A stretch of 64,000 bases of DNA from Stappia sp. TSB10P1A. Lineage in GTDB: Bacteria; Pseudomonadota; Alphaproteobacteria; Rhizobiales; Stappiaceae. The notes under the pieces were generated by a model. That model was not told the origin of the DNA. It made no database searches and saw only the letters and a list, made by a program, of their open reading frames with translations. Positions 34,523 through 42,563 of the stretch are shown here, piece after piece. The position numbers and the translations under genes are program-made. Location: NCBI RefSeq assembly GCF_900185725.1, contig NZ_FYAU01000024.1:372001-436000 (forward strand), given 5' to 3'. The stretch's first letter is position 1; each line of letters begins with the position of its first letter.

Positions 34523-35866
34523 TCAGTCGCCGCGCATGAGTGCGGCGATTTCGGCCAGCATCTCGTCGGTCATCGCCGCCGCCGGTGCGGCCACCGACGA
34601 GGGATCTGCCAGTGCCCGCGAGTCGAGCGGCGCGTCGGTCAGCCGCGACAGCGCCTCGGCCAGCGTGCCGCCCTCAGTGCGCACCAGACCCGCGGCCGTC
34701 TTCACCAGATCTTGCGCAGCAGTGCGGCCGACATGCGGCAACAGGGCGAAGGAAAAGCGCTCGGCGAGCGACAGCCCGCCGCCGCCGGTGGCGGTTGCCG
34801 CCATCCTTGTCGCATCGGCCTCCATGCCGAGGGCAAGCGCCTGCGCATGGCGCAGCGCCGCGCCGGTCGCCAGCATCAGTTGCGGCAGCACCAGCCATTC
34901 GCCCATCCAGGCGGCGCCGTCCCGCTCCTCGCGGTGCAGGGCATCGGCGGACAGCGCCGCCGACTGCGCGGCGGAGAAACGGGCGAGCGCCACCAGCGTC
35001 TCGGCCCGCACCGGGTTCTGCTTCTGGGGCATGGTCGAGGAGCCGCCCGCCTCGGCAAGCCGGATCTCGCCGACTTCCGAACGGGCGAGCAGGATCACGT
35101 CCTCGCCGATCTTGCCGAGCGTCAGCGCGATCTCGCTTGCCTCGCGGGCGATCCGGCGCAGCGGCTCCCGGTCGGTCATCCAGGGGAGCGATGGCGCAAG
35201 GCCAAGCTCCTTGGCGAGGGCGCCGGCCAGTTCCGCGGCGCGCCCCGGCACGTTCATCGCGGCAAGATCGCCGGAGGCACCGCCAAGTTGCACCACCAGC
35301 GCCTCGCGCCGCAGCCGGGCAAGGCGCTGTCTCGCGCGGGCGAGCGGCAAGGTCCACGTCGCGACGCGCAGGCCGAAGCTGATCGGCGTTGCGATCTGGC
35401 CCCGGGTGCGGCCGGCCATCGGCGTTGCCCGGTGCCGGGCGGCGAGCGCGGAAAGCTGCGCCACGATGTCCACTAGCCGCGCCTCGAACAGCGCCAGCGT
35501 GCGAGCGAGGCGCAGCATCAGGCCGGTGTCGGCGATGTCCTGCGAGGTGGCGCCGAAATGCAGGTAGTCGGCTGCCGGCCGCGACAGCTTCTGCCGCAGT
35601 GCCGCCACCAGCGCGGGGACGGGGACGCCGGCCGCGGCCGTTCCGGCGGCAAGCTCCGCAGGCGTCGGCACGATGCCGGAAAGCTCCCGGTCGATGGCGT
35701 CGGCGGCACCCGCCGGGATCAGCCCGCCGGCGCCCTGCAGCCGGGCAAGCGCCCGCTCCACCTCCACCATCGCGGCGATCTCCGCCTCGGCGGAGAACAG
35801 GACCGCCGTCTCGTCGTCGCCGAACAGGCCGGCATGAAGCGGCGAAACGAGAGGGATGTCGGCCAT
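34523..35866 (-). CDS. pcaB: 3-carboxy-cis,cis-muconate cycloisomerase
   Basis: This cytoplasmic enzyme of 447 residues belongs to the fumarase/aspartase superfamily and acts in the beta-ketoadipate pathway after protocatechuate ring opening. It has the LHFGATSQDIADTGLML region and the superfamily signature GGSSTMPQKQNPVRAE. The C-terminus carries the PcaB-type GLVRTEGGTLAEALSRL block. It is the last gene of pcaC-pcaH-pcaG-pcaB; GGAGG lies just before the ATG. Confidence 0.92.
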   Translation of the reverse strand: MADIPLVSPLHAGLFGDDETAVLFSAEAEIAAMVEVERALARLQGAGGLIPAGAADAIDRELSGIVPTPAELAAGTAAAGVPVPALVAALRQKLSRPAADYLHFGATSQDIADTGLMLRLARTLALFEARLVDIVAQLSALAARHRATPMAGRTRGQIATPISFGLRVATWTLPLARARQRLARLRREALVVQLGGASGDLAAMNVPGRAAELAGALAKELGLAPSLPWMTDREPLRRIAREASEIALTLGKIGEDVILLARSEVGEIRLAEAGGSSTMPQKQNPVRAETLVALARFSAAQSAALSADALHREERDGAAWMGEWLVLPQLMLATGAALRHAQALALGMEADATRMAATATGGGGLSLAERFSFALLPHVGRTAAQDLVKTAAGLVRTEGGTLAEALSRLTDAPLDSRALADPSSVAAPAAAMTDEMLAEIAALMRGD

Positions 35867-35897
35867 GGCCTCTGCCTTTTGGAGGGATCCGCGACGT

Positions 35898-36464
35898 TCA
35901 GATGTCGAAGAACACCGTCTCGTTCTTGCCCTGCAGGCGGATGTCGAAACGGTAGAGCGGCACCCCGTTCTCGGTCTGCCCCGCTTCCGTTGCGACCAGC
36001 GTCGCCACCGCCTCCGGCTCGAGCCGGCGCATGTCCGGGTCCTTCGCCAGCGCCTCGCGATCTTCCGGGAAATACATGCGCGTGTGAAGGTGGATGTTGA
36101 TGCCGCGGGCGAAGATCAGCACCGCCACATGCGGGGCATGGCCTGCCGCGTGCGGGCCTGGCCGCACGGTCTGGAAGCGGAAGGTGCCGGTGTCGAAATC
36201 GGCGGTCGCGCGGGCGAAGAGGCCATAGTCGCCGACCCGGCCCATGCCGTCCGCCTGCCAGATCTCCAGCATCGCGTCGCGTACCGGCGCGCCGGCGCCG
36301 TCGATCACACGGCCCTCGATGACGATCACCTCGCCGGTGTTGCTCTCGATCACCGGACCCGGCTGGTTCGGCAGCGCCGGCCGGCCGATCGTCTGCGGCG
36401 CGGTGCCGATATGGACGTAAGGTCCCGCGGTCTGGGAGGGGGTTTCCTTCAGCCGGTCGTTCAT
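35898..36464 (-). CDS. pcaG: Protocatechuate 3,4-dioxygenase alpha subunit
   Basis: This 188-residue subunit lacks the iron ligands and pairs with PcaH to open the ring of protocatechuate. Family blocks are SQTAGPYVHIGTAP, VIVIEGRVIDGAGAPVRDAMLEIWQADG and HVAVLIFARGINIHLHTRMYF. The ATG at 36464 shares a single base with the pcaH TGA (TGATG), showing translational coupling. Confidence 0.93.
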   Translation of the reverse strand: MNDRLKETPSQTAGPYVHIGTAPQTIGRPALPNQPGPVIESNTGEVIVIEGRVIDGAGAPVRDAMLEIWQADGMGRVGDYGLFARATADFDTGTFRFQTVRPGPHAAGHAPHVAVLIFARGINIHLHTRMYFPEDREALAKDPDMRRLEPEAVATLVATEAGQTENGVPLYRFDIRLQGKNETVFFDI

Positions 36465-37186
36465 CACAGGCCCTCCGTCCGGTTCTCGAAATGGGTCTGC
36501 CGCCGGCCGCGCAGCACGATGTCGAACCGGTAGGCGAGGCAGTCGAACGGCTCCTGGTTGCGCATGTCGAGCCGCGCCACCAGTCGGTCGATCACGGTCT
36601 TGTCGGGGATCGTGTTGACGATCGGGCAGAGCGGGATCAACGGGTCGCCTTCGAAATAGAGCTGGGTGATCAGCCGCTGGGCGAAGGCCTCGCCGAAGAC
36701 CGACAGGTGGATATGCGCCGGCCGCCAGTCGGAGCCGTTGTTCGGCCAGGGATAGGGGCCCGGTTTGATCGTGCGGAACAGGTAGCGCCCGTCCGCATCG
36801 CTGACGCAGCGCCCGCAGCCGGTGAAGTTCGGGTCCAGCGGGGCGAGATAACCGTCGCGCACATGGGCGTAGCGGCCGGCGGCATTGGCCTGCCAGACCT
36901 CGACCAGCGCGTTCGGCACCGGCCGGGCGTTCTCGTCGAGCACCCGTCCGAAGACGTAGATGCGCTCGCCAAGCGCATCGCCCGTGGTTGCCGCATTGCG
37001 GATCAGGTCGTGATCGAGCGGCCCGAGCGGGGTGTGGCCGAGCGCCGGCCCGCTCTGCTCCAGGGCGGTCTGCTCCAGCGCATGCAGCGGCCGGAGCGGC
37101 GCGCGCAGCACGGTGCTCTTGTAGCCCGGCGACAGCGGCAGCGGCTGCTGCGTGCGGTCGCGCCGGTAGAAGGCGGTTGTCGTCAC
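36464..37186 (-). CDS. pcaH: Protocatechuate 3,4-dioxygenase beta subunit
   Basis: This catalytic subunit of 240 residues holds the ferric iron. The ligands are seen as Tyr in AGRYAHVRDGY, Tyr in KPGPYPWPN, and two His in RPAHIHLSVFG. The N-terminus FYRRDRTQQPLPLSPGYKSTV is the PcaH extension. The start is GTG at 37186, overlapping the pcaC stop and preceded by GGAGGAGAC; no ATG fits. Confidence 0.93.
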   Translation of the reverse strand: MTTTAFYRRDRTQQPLPLSPGYKSTVLRAPLRPLHALEQTALEQSGPALGHTPLGPLDHDLIRNAATTGDALGERIYVFGRVLDENARPVPNALVEVWQANAAGRYAHVRDGYLAPLDPNFTGCGRCVSDADGRYLFRTIKPGPYPWPNNGSDWRPAHIHLSVFGEAFAQRLITQLYFEGDPLIPLCPIVNTIPDKTVIDRLVARLDMRNQEPFDCLAYRFDIVLRGRRQTHFENRTEGL

Positions 37187-37593
37187 GTCTTGTCTCCTCC
37201 CGATCCGCTGCGGGTCTCCTCCATCTCCGCGAAGGCGGCGCGGGCGATGCGGATCGCCCGGTTGGCGGCCGGCACACCGGCATAGATCGCCACATGCAGC
37301 AGGGCCTCGCAGACATCCTCGCGGCTGGCGCCGGTGCGCGCCGTGGCGCGGCAATGCATCGCCAACTCCTCGTCATGGCCGAGCGCGGCGAGCAGGGCGA
37401 TGGTGATCATCGACCGCTCCCGCCGGCTGATCGTGTCGCGCGCCCAGACCCCGCCCCAGGCGCCCCGGGTGATCAGGTCCTGGAACGGGCCGTCGAAGTC
37501 GTCGCGCGCCGCCTCGGCACGCGCCACATGCGTCTCGCCCAAGACGGCCTTGCGGGTCGCCATGCCCGCCTCGAAAGGGTCCTGCCCGTTCAT
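37183..37593 (-). CDS. pcaC: 4-carboxymuconolactone decarboxylase
   Basis: This AhpD-like-fold enzyme of 136 residues converts gamma-carboxymuconolactone to the enol-lactone. Typical blocks are ITRGAWGGVWARDTISRRERSMITIALLAALGHDEELAMHCRA and REDVCEALLHVAIYAGVPAAN. The ATG at 37593 excludes seven upstream residues. It is the first gene of the pca operon. The pcaD gene that often leads this operon in rhizobia is absent here. Confidence 0.93.
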   Translation of the reverse strand: MNGQDPFEAGMATRKAVLGETHVARAEAARDDFDGPFQDLITRGAWGGVWARDTISRRERSMITIALLAALGHDEELAMHCRATARTGASREDVCEALLHVAIYAGVPAANRAIRIARAAFAEMEETRSGSGGDKT

Positions 37594-37643
37594 CCTGCCA
37601 CACTCCCCGCCCATGGTGGAGCTTCAGGATGGACGCGGCAATT

Positions 37644-37681
37644 GGTAATGTAAAATGAGTATTTCGCCATTTTGCATAACC
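37644..37681. promoter_or_regulatory. Inverted repeat between pcaC and pcaQ, candidate PcaQ operator
   Basis: GGTAATGTAAAATG (37644-37657) and CATTTTGCATAACC (37668-37681) are inverted repeats matching at 12 of 14 positions with a 10-base spacer. It fills the AT-rich middle of the 98-base divergent gap. The right end ATAACC agrees with one half of the PcaQ site known from Agrobacterium and Sinorhizobium (ATAACC-N4-GGTTAA); the spacing differs. Confidence 0.6.
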
Positions 37682-37691
37682 GGAGAGACAA

Positions 37692-38609
37692 ATGCCCGTC
37701 GGAGCAGGGATCAAGCTGCGCCATCTGCAGGCCTTCCTGGAAGTGGCGCGGCTACGCAGCCTGACGGAGGCGGCAAGCGCCCTCAACGTCACCCAGCCGG
37801 CCGTCTCCAAGACGCTGAAGGAGTTGGAGGCCCTGCTCGGCGTCGGCCTGATGGAGCGCGGGCGCTCCGGCGTGTCGCTGACGGCGGAGGGCGAGATCTT
37901 CCGCCACTATGCCGGCCTGTCGGTGGCAGCGCTCGCCGAAGGGCTCGACGGTATCGACCAGGTGCGAATGGGTTCGGAGCGGCTGCTGCGCGTCGGCGCC
38001 TTGCCAAGCGTTGCGGCCAGCATCGTCCCGCTCGCCGCCGGTCGATATCTGGACCGCGGACGCGGCGCCACGCTCGACATCGTCACCGGCCCGAACGGCC
38101 ATCTCCTCGGGGAACTGAAGACGGGGGCGCTGGACGTGGTGATCGGGCGGCTCGGCCAGCCGGACGCGATGCAGGGGCTTGCCTTCCAGCAGCTCTACAG
38201 CGAGCAGGTGGTGCTGGCCGTCCGTCCCGCTCACCCGCTGATCGCCGACCCGGACCTTGTCCGCCTGCCGGACTTTCCCGTGCTCTTTCCTAATCGCAGT
38301 GCGGCGATCCGGCCGCTGGTCGAGCGGCTGATGGTGGCCAACGGCATCGGCCGGCTGCCGCGACGGATCGAGACGGTGTCGAATGCCTTCGGCCGCGCCT
38401 TCACCCGCTCCACCGATGCGGTGTGGATCATTTCCAACGGCGTCGTCGCCAACGATCTCGCCGAAGGCCAGCTTGCGGCGCTCGCCGTCGACACCCGCAT
38501 CACGCTGGGGCCGGTCGGCATCTCAACCCGGGCATCCGAGGCGCACACGCCCGATCTGCTGCTGTTCATGGCGGTGATGCGCGAGGCGGTCGCCCAGCGA
38601 GGGCTCTAG
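37692..38609 (+). CDS. pcaQ: LysR-type regulator PcaQ
   Basis: This protein of 305 residues has an N-terminal winged helix-turn-helix (about 8-65: LRHLQAFLEVARLRSLTEAASALNVTQPAVSKTLKELEALLG) and a C-terminal effector-binding domain. It is divergent from pcaC with an inverted repeat between. PcaQ proteins activate pca genes in response to beta-carboxymuconate. The identification rests on family plus position. GGAGAGAC precedes the ATG. Confidence 0.87.
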   Translation: MPVGAGIKLRHLQAFLEVARLRSLTEAASALNVTQPAVSKTLKELEALLGVGLMERGRSGVSLTAEGEIFRHYAGLSVAALAEGLDGIDQVRMGSERLLRVGALPSVAASIVPLAAGRYLDRGRGATLDIVTGPNGHLLGELKTGALDVVIGRLGQPDAMQGLAFQQLYSEQVVLAVRPAHPLIADPDLVRLPDFPVLFPNRSAAIRPLVERLMVANGIGRLPRRIETVSNAFGRAFTRSTDAVWIISNGVVANDLAEGQLAALAVDTRITLGPVGISTRASEAHTPDLLLFMAVMREAVAQRGL

Positions 38610-38627
38610 GGTTGAGACGAGGCTGTC

Positions 38628-39515
38628 TCAGCCGGTCGGGGGAGCCTCACCCGATGTCGGCGACGGACGCTTGGGATCCTCCTCGTCGCGATAGGCTTCG
38701 AGCGCCGACATGCGCCGCTCGCTGCGCTCGGGATCGCGCGCGGTGACCCCGGCGACCAGCGTCTCGGCGATCACCATCAGGGCCGCCGAGGAATCCCAGG
38801 GCGAGGGCACGGAGATGCGCGCCGGCAGCACATGCGTTGCAACGCTGGCGATCGGCGACAGCCAACTGTCGGTGATCAGCACCACCGTGGCCCCGCGTTT
38901 CGCGGCGGCCGTGGCCATCCGGCCGAGATCCGCCTGATAGCGGCGGATATCGAAGACGACGAGCACGTCGCGCCGGCCGACATCCAGCAGCGCGTCGCGC
39001 CAGTTGCCTTCCTGCCCGGCCATATGCATGACGCCGGAGCGCAGGATACGCAGATGCGCCGCCATGTAGCGCGCAAGCGCGTCGGTGAAACGGCCGCCGA
39101 GCAGATAGAGCGTGCGCCGCTCGTCGGACAGCAGCGACACCACGGCTTCCAGCTCCGCCGCCGGCAGGTGGCGGAAGGTCTCGCCGATATTGGCGCGGGC
39201 CGCCTCCGCGACGGCGCCGATGCCGGTTCCCGTACCGCCTGCCTGTGCCCCGTCTTTGGCCTTGGCCAGCGGCGACTTGAGCTGGTCCTCCAGCTCCGTG
39301 CGCAGCCGGGTCTGCAGCGCCGCATAGGTGCCGCAGCCCATGCGCGCGGCAAAGCGCAGGATGGTCGGCGAACTCACGCCGGCGGCGCTGGCGAACTGGG
39401 CGACGGTGCCGAGCCCCAGCACCGGATAATTGGCGAGCAGGGCGAGCGCGGCGCGCCGCTCCGTGGCGGTGCATTCGCCCAGCCTCTCGCGGATCTCTTC
39501 GGCAAGCGATGTCAT
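38628..39515 (-). CDS. RpiR-family transcriptional regulator
   Basis: This regulator of 295 residues has an N-terminal RpiR helix-turn-helix domain (about 1-77: SAAGVSSPTILRFAARMGCGTYAALQTRL) and a SIS domain (about 125-255: TLYLLGGRFTDALARYMAAHL, DVLVVFDIRRYQADLGRMA). SIS domains bind phosphosugars or other small ligands. It faces the amidohydrolase-TRAP-ligase operon across a 182-base gap holding two tandem TGTAT-N6-ATACA-like sites, so it probably controls that operon. It is transcribed toward pcaQ, convergently. Confidence 0.85.
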   Translation of the reverse strand: MTSLAEEIRERLGECTATERRAALALLANYPVLGLGTVAQFASAAGVSSPTILRFAARMGCGTYAALQTRLRTELEDQLKSPLAKAKDGAQAGGTGTGIGAVAEAARANIGETFRHLPAAELEAVVSLLSDERRTLYLLGGRFTDALARYMAAHLRILRSGVMHMAGQEGNWRDALLDVGRRDVLVVFDIRRYQADLGRMATAAAKRGATVVLITDSWLSPIASVATHVLPARISVPSPWDSSAALMVIAETLVAGVTARDPERSERRMSALEAYRDEEDPKRPSPTSGEAPPTG

Positions 39516-39579
39516 GGTGGTGAGGCCGCCTCCCCGGCCGGATGCCGGACCCTTGTCCAGGTTCCCAGCCGAAACCCGA

Positions 39580-39608
39580 TTGACATCGGTCCCGGCAATG
39601 TATCAAAT
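39580..39608 (+). promoter_or_regulatory. Candidate sigma-70 promoter of the amidohydrolase-TRAP operon
   Basis: TTGACA at 39580-39585 is a consensus -35 box. A weak -10 (TCAAAT, 17 bases on) falls inside the first RpiR-type repeat, so a bound regulator would block it. The -10 assignment is tentative. Confidence 0.4.
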
Positions 39609-39653
39609 CATACAGGAAGCGAGTGCAAACGCAATTTTGTAACAAATATAACA
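39599..39653. promoter_or_regulatory. Two tandem TGTA(T/A)CAAAT-type sites, candidate RpiR operators
   Basis: TGTATCAAATCATACA (39599-39614) has perfect TGTAT/ATACA arms. TGTAACAAATATAACA (39638-39653) is the same motif with 12 of 16 bases identical, 39 bases on. Both lie in the divergent gap between the RpiR gene and the amidohydrolase gene. Confidence 0.55.
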
Positions 39654-39697
39654 GCAGTTGCGTTTCTTTCGCGAGGGGATCCGGCCGGGGGACAGGG

Positions 39698-40507
39698 ATG
39701 GGATCGACAGCGGCACGCGAAGGCGAACTCCTGCCCGGCGACACGGCGCAGGCGGAGACGGTCGTCGTCGCGGAGAACCCGGGCGGCCGCGGCCCCCTGG
39801 TTCTGCTGTGCGACCATGCCTCGCGCCGCCTGCCGCCGGACTATGGCGATCTCGGCCTCGACGAGGCGGCGCGGCGCGCCCATATCGCCTGGGACCCGGG
39901 TGCGCTCGGCGTCTCGCGCCATCTGTCGCGCCTGTTCGACGCGCCGCTCGTCTATCCCGACCTGTCGCGCCTGGTGCTGGACTGCAACCGCGACACCGCC
40001 GCCCATGACCTCATTCCGGTGGTCAGCGAGACGACCGAGATCCCCGGCAATCGCAATCTCGACCCGGCCGAGCGGGCCCGCCGCATCGCGCTCGCCCATA
40101 CGCCCTTCCATTCCCGCATCGAGGCGCTGCTCGACGCGCGCGCGGCCGCCGGTCTCGACAGCGTCGTCGTCTCGGTCCACAGCTTCACGCCGCTCTACAA
40201 GGGGTTCAACCGTCCCTGGCCGGTCGGCATCCTGTCCAATCGCGACCGGCGGGTCGCCGAGGCGATGCTCGCCGACCTTGCGGCGCAGAACATTGCCGAT
40301 CTCGGCGACAACGAGCCCTATGCGCCGGGCGACGGGGTCTATTACACGGTGGGCCGTCACGGCGAGGCACGCGGGCTGCCTTGCGTGATGATCGAGGTGC
40401 GCAACGACGAGATCGCGGACGCTGCCGGCGAAAGCCTGTGGGCGGCGCGGCTTGCCCGCGCGCTGCGCGCCGCGCTGGCGGATCTGGCGCGAAGCGGGGG
40501 GGCGTGA
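39698..40507 (+). CDS. N-formylglutamate amidohydrolase-family protein
   Basis: This protein of about 269 residues belongs to the FGase family (zinc-type amidohydrolases that release glutamate from N-formylglutamate or similar compounds). Visible motifs are VLLCDHASRRLP, WDPGALGVSRHL, YPDLSRLVLDCNRDT, VVSVHSFTP and VMIEVRNDEI. The ATG at 39698 follows GGGACAGGG. It is the first gene of an operon with TRAP transporter genes, starting two bases before the next ATG. In this context it may hydrolyse a gamma-glutamyl or other N-acyl amino acid rather than a histidine-pathway intermediate; no hut genes are nearby. Confidence 0.82.
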   Translation: MGSTAAREGELLPGDTAQAETVVVAENPGGRGPLVLLCDHASRRLPPDYGDLGLDEAARRAHIAWDPGALGVSRHLSRLFDAPLVYPDLSRLVLDCNRDTAAHDLIPVVSETTEIPGNRNLDPAERARRIALAHTPFHSRIEALLDARAAAGLDSVVVSVHSFTPLYKGFNRPWPVGILSNRDRRVAEAMLADLAAQNIADLGDNEPYAPGDGVYYTVGRHGEARGLPCVMIEVRNDEIADAAGESLWAARLARALRAALADLARSGGA

Positions 40508-40509
40508 CC

Positions 40510-41106
40510 ATGCCGCGCCTGCTGCGCAGCTATGTGAAGGTGGTCGATGCGATCAACTATCGCCTCGGCCGGGTCATCATGTATGGCCTCTTCGTCATGG
40601 TCGCGGTGCTGCTCTGGTCGTCGATTTCCAAGACCTTCTTCCTGCCGTCCCTGTGGACGCTGGAGGTCGCCCAGTTCGCCATGGTCGCCTATTACATCCT
40701 CGGCGGGCCCTATTCGATCCAGCTCGGCTCGAATGTGCGCATGGATCTTTTCTATGCGGGCTGGACAGTGAAGAAGAAGGCCTGGTTCGACGCCTTCACG
40801 GTGTTGGTGCTGATCTTCTATCTCGGCGTGCTGCTCTATGGCGGCATTGGCTCGACCGCCTACTCGCTCGGCCATTTCGGCACCGAGCCTTTCACCTTCC
40901 TGAAGAACCTCGTCGTTGCCTTCGTGACCGGCGGTCCCGAGGCGGCCGGCAAGGTCATCGGCCATATCGAACGCAGCCCGACCGCCTGGCGGCCGATCCT
41001 GTGGCCGATCAAGACGATCATGTGCCTCGGTTTCCTGCTCATGCTGCTGCAGGCCGTTTCCGAACTGATCAAGGACATCGCGCGCATCCGCGGAGAGGAG
41101 ATCTGA
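40510..41106 (+). CDS. TRAP transporter small permease (DctQ type)
   Basis: This inner-membrane protein of 198 residues has four main helices (including IMYGLFVMVAVLLWSS, FAMVAYYILGGPYSIQLGSNVRMDLF and DAFTVLVLIFYLGVLLYGG). It is longer than many DctQ proteins because of an insertion between helices 3 and 4 (about 115-165). It would pair with the DctM protein encoded next, whose ATG overlaps its stop. A GTG at 40504 is an alternative start overlapping the previous gene. Confidence 0.85.
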   Translation: MPRLLRSYVKVVDAINYRLGRVIMYGLFVMVAVLLWSSISKTFFLPSLWTLEVAQFAMVAYYILGGPYSIQLGSNVRMDLFYAGWTVKKKAWFDAFTVLVLIFYLGVLLYGGIGSTAYSLGHFGTEPFTFLKNLVVAFVTGGPEAAGKVIGHIERSPTAWRPILWPIKTIMCLGFLLMLLQAVSELIKDIARIRGEEI

Positions 41107-42428
41107 TGTCCTATGAGATGATCGCGCTGCTGATGTTCTCGTCGATGATGCTGATGCTGCTGACCGGGCAGCGCGTCTTCGGCGCGATCGGCGGCGTCGC
41201 CGCTGTGGCGGCGCTGGCGCTGTGGGGCACCGGCGGCTCGGACATTCCCTTCGCCTCGGCCATGAAGCTGATGAAGTGGTATCCGCTTCTCACCCTGCCG
41301 ATGTTCATCTTCATGGGCTATGTCCTGTCGGAATCGAAGATCGCCGACGATCTCTACAAGATGTTCCACGTGTGGATGGGGCCGGTCTCCGGCGGGCTTG
41401 CCATCGGCACGATCGGCCTGATGGTGCTGGTCTCGGCGATGAATGGCCTGTCCGTCGCCGGCATGGCGATCGGCGCCACCATCGCCCTGCCCGAACTGCT
41501 GCGTCGCGGCTACGACAAGCGTATGGTCACCGGCGTCATCCAGGCCGGGTCCTCGCTCGGCATCCTGGTGCCGCCTTCGGTGGTGCTGGTGCTCTATGCG
41601 ATGATCGCCCGCCAGCCGGTCGGCCAGCTCTGGCTCGCCGGCGTGGTGCCCGGGCTGATGATGGCGACGATGTTCATCGTCTATATCTATGTCCGTTGCC
41701 GCATCACCCCCTCGCTCGGTCCGGTCCTGCCGGTGGACGAGCGCTCGGTGCCGCGTGCCGAGAAGCTGCGCCTGCTCGGCGCCGGCGTCCTGCCGCTGGC
41801 GATCTTCGCGGCGATGATGGTGCCCTTCGTCAATGGCTGGACCTCGCTGGTGGAGAGTTCCGCCATCGGCGCCATGACCGCTTTCCTGGCCGCTGTCCTC
41901 AAGCGGCGGATGACCTGGACCGTCTTCGAGACCTGCCTGCGCCAGACCCTGGCGATCTCCTGCATGTTCATGTGGATCATCCTTGCGGCCCTTGGCTTCG
42001 GCGCCGTGTTCGACGGGCTCGGCGCGGTCAAGGCGATCGAGACCCTCTTTACCGAAAGGCTCGGCCTGTCGCCCTGGATGATCCTGATCCTGATGCAGGT
42101 GTCGTTCCTGGTGATGGGCACCTTCCTGGACGATACGGCGATGCTGGTCATTGTCGCGCCGCTCTACGTGCCCTTGGTCGCGGCGCTCGGCTTCGATCTC
42201 GTCTGGTACGGCGTGCTCTACACGGTCACCACCCAGATCGCCTACATGACCCCGCCCTTCGGCTACAACCTGTTCCTGATGCGGGCGATGGCGCCGCCGC
42301 AGATCTCCATGCGCGACATTTACGGCTCGATCACGCCCTTCGTGCTGGTCATGATCCTGGCCCTGGCATTGATAATGATGTTCCCGCAGATCGCCCTGTG
42401 GCTGCCCGACTATGTCTATGGCCGCTGA
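41106..42428 (+). CDS. TRAP transporter large permease (DctM type)
   Basis: This integral membrane protein of 440 residues has about 12 helices and forms the sodium-coupled channel of a TRAP importer. Family features are LMLLTGQRVFGAIGGVAA, LLTLPMFIFMGYVLSES, AGSSLGILVPPSVVLVLYAMIA and TTQIAYMTPPFGYNLFLM. It starts at an ATG overlapping the DctQ stop. The cognate binding protein is encoded next, after 135 bases. Confidence 0.9.
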   Translation: MSYEMIALLMFSSMMLMLLTGQRVFGAIGGVAAVAALALWGTGGSDIPFASAMKLMKWYPLLTLPMFIFMGYVLSESKIADDLYKMFHVWMGPVSGGLAIGTIGLMVLVSAMNGLSVAGMAIGATIALPELLRRGYDKRMVTGVIQAGSSLGILVPPSVVLVLYAMIARQPVGQLWLAGVVPGLMMATMFIVYIYVRCRITPSLGPVLPVDERSVPRAEKLRLLGAGVLPLAIFAAMMVPFVNGWTSLVESSAIGAMTAFLAAVLKRRMTWTVFETCLRQTLAISCMFMWIILAALGFGAVFDGLGAVKAIETLFTERLGLSPWMILILMQVSFLVMGTFLDDTAMLVIVAPLYVPLVAALGFDLVWYGVLYTVTTQIAYMTPPFGYNLFLMRAMAPPQISMRDIYGSITPFVLVMILALALIMMFPQIALWLPDYVYGR

Positions 42429-42563
42429 GACCGGAGGGCCGAACCGATCCGTTCGTTCGCAGCAGAAGGAGAACCGCCGACCCGCATACGGACCGCCGCG
42501 CCACCACAACAATCAGAACGGGCGCGCCTTGCATCTCGTCAACGAAACCAAGGGGAATGAGAC

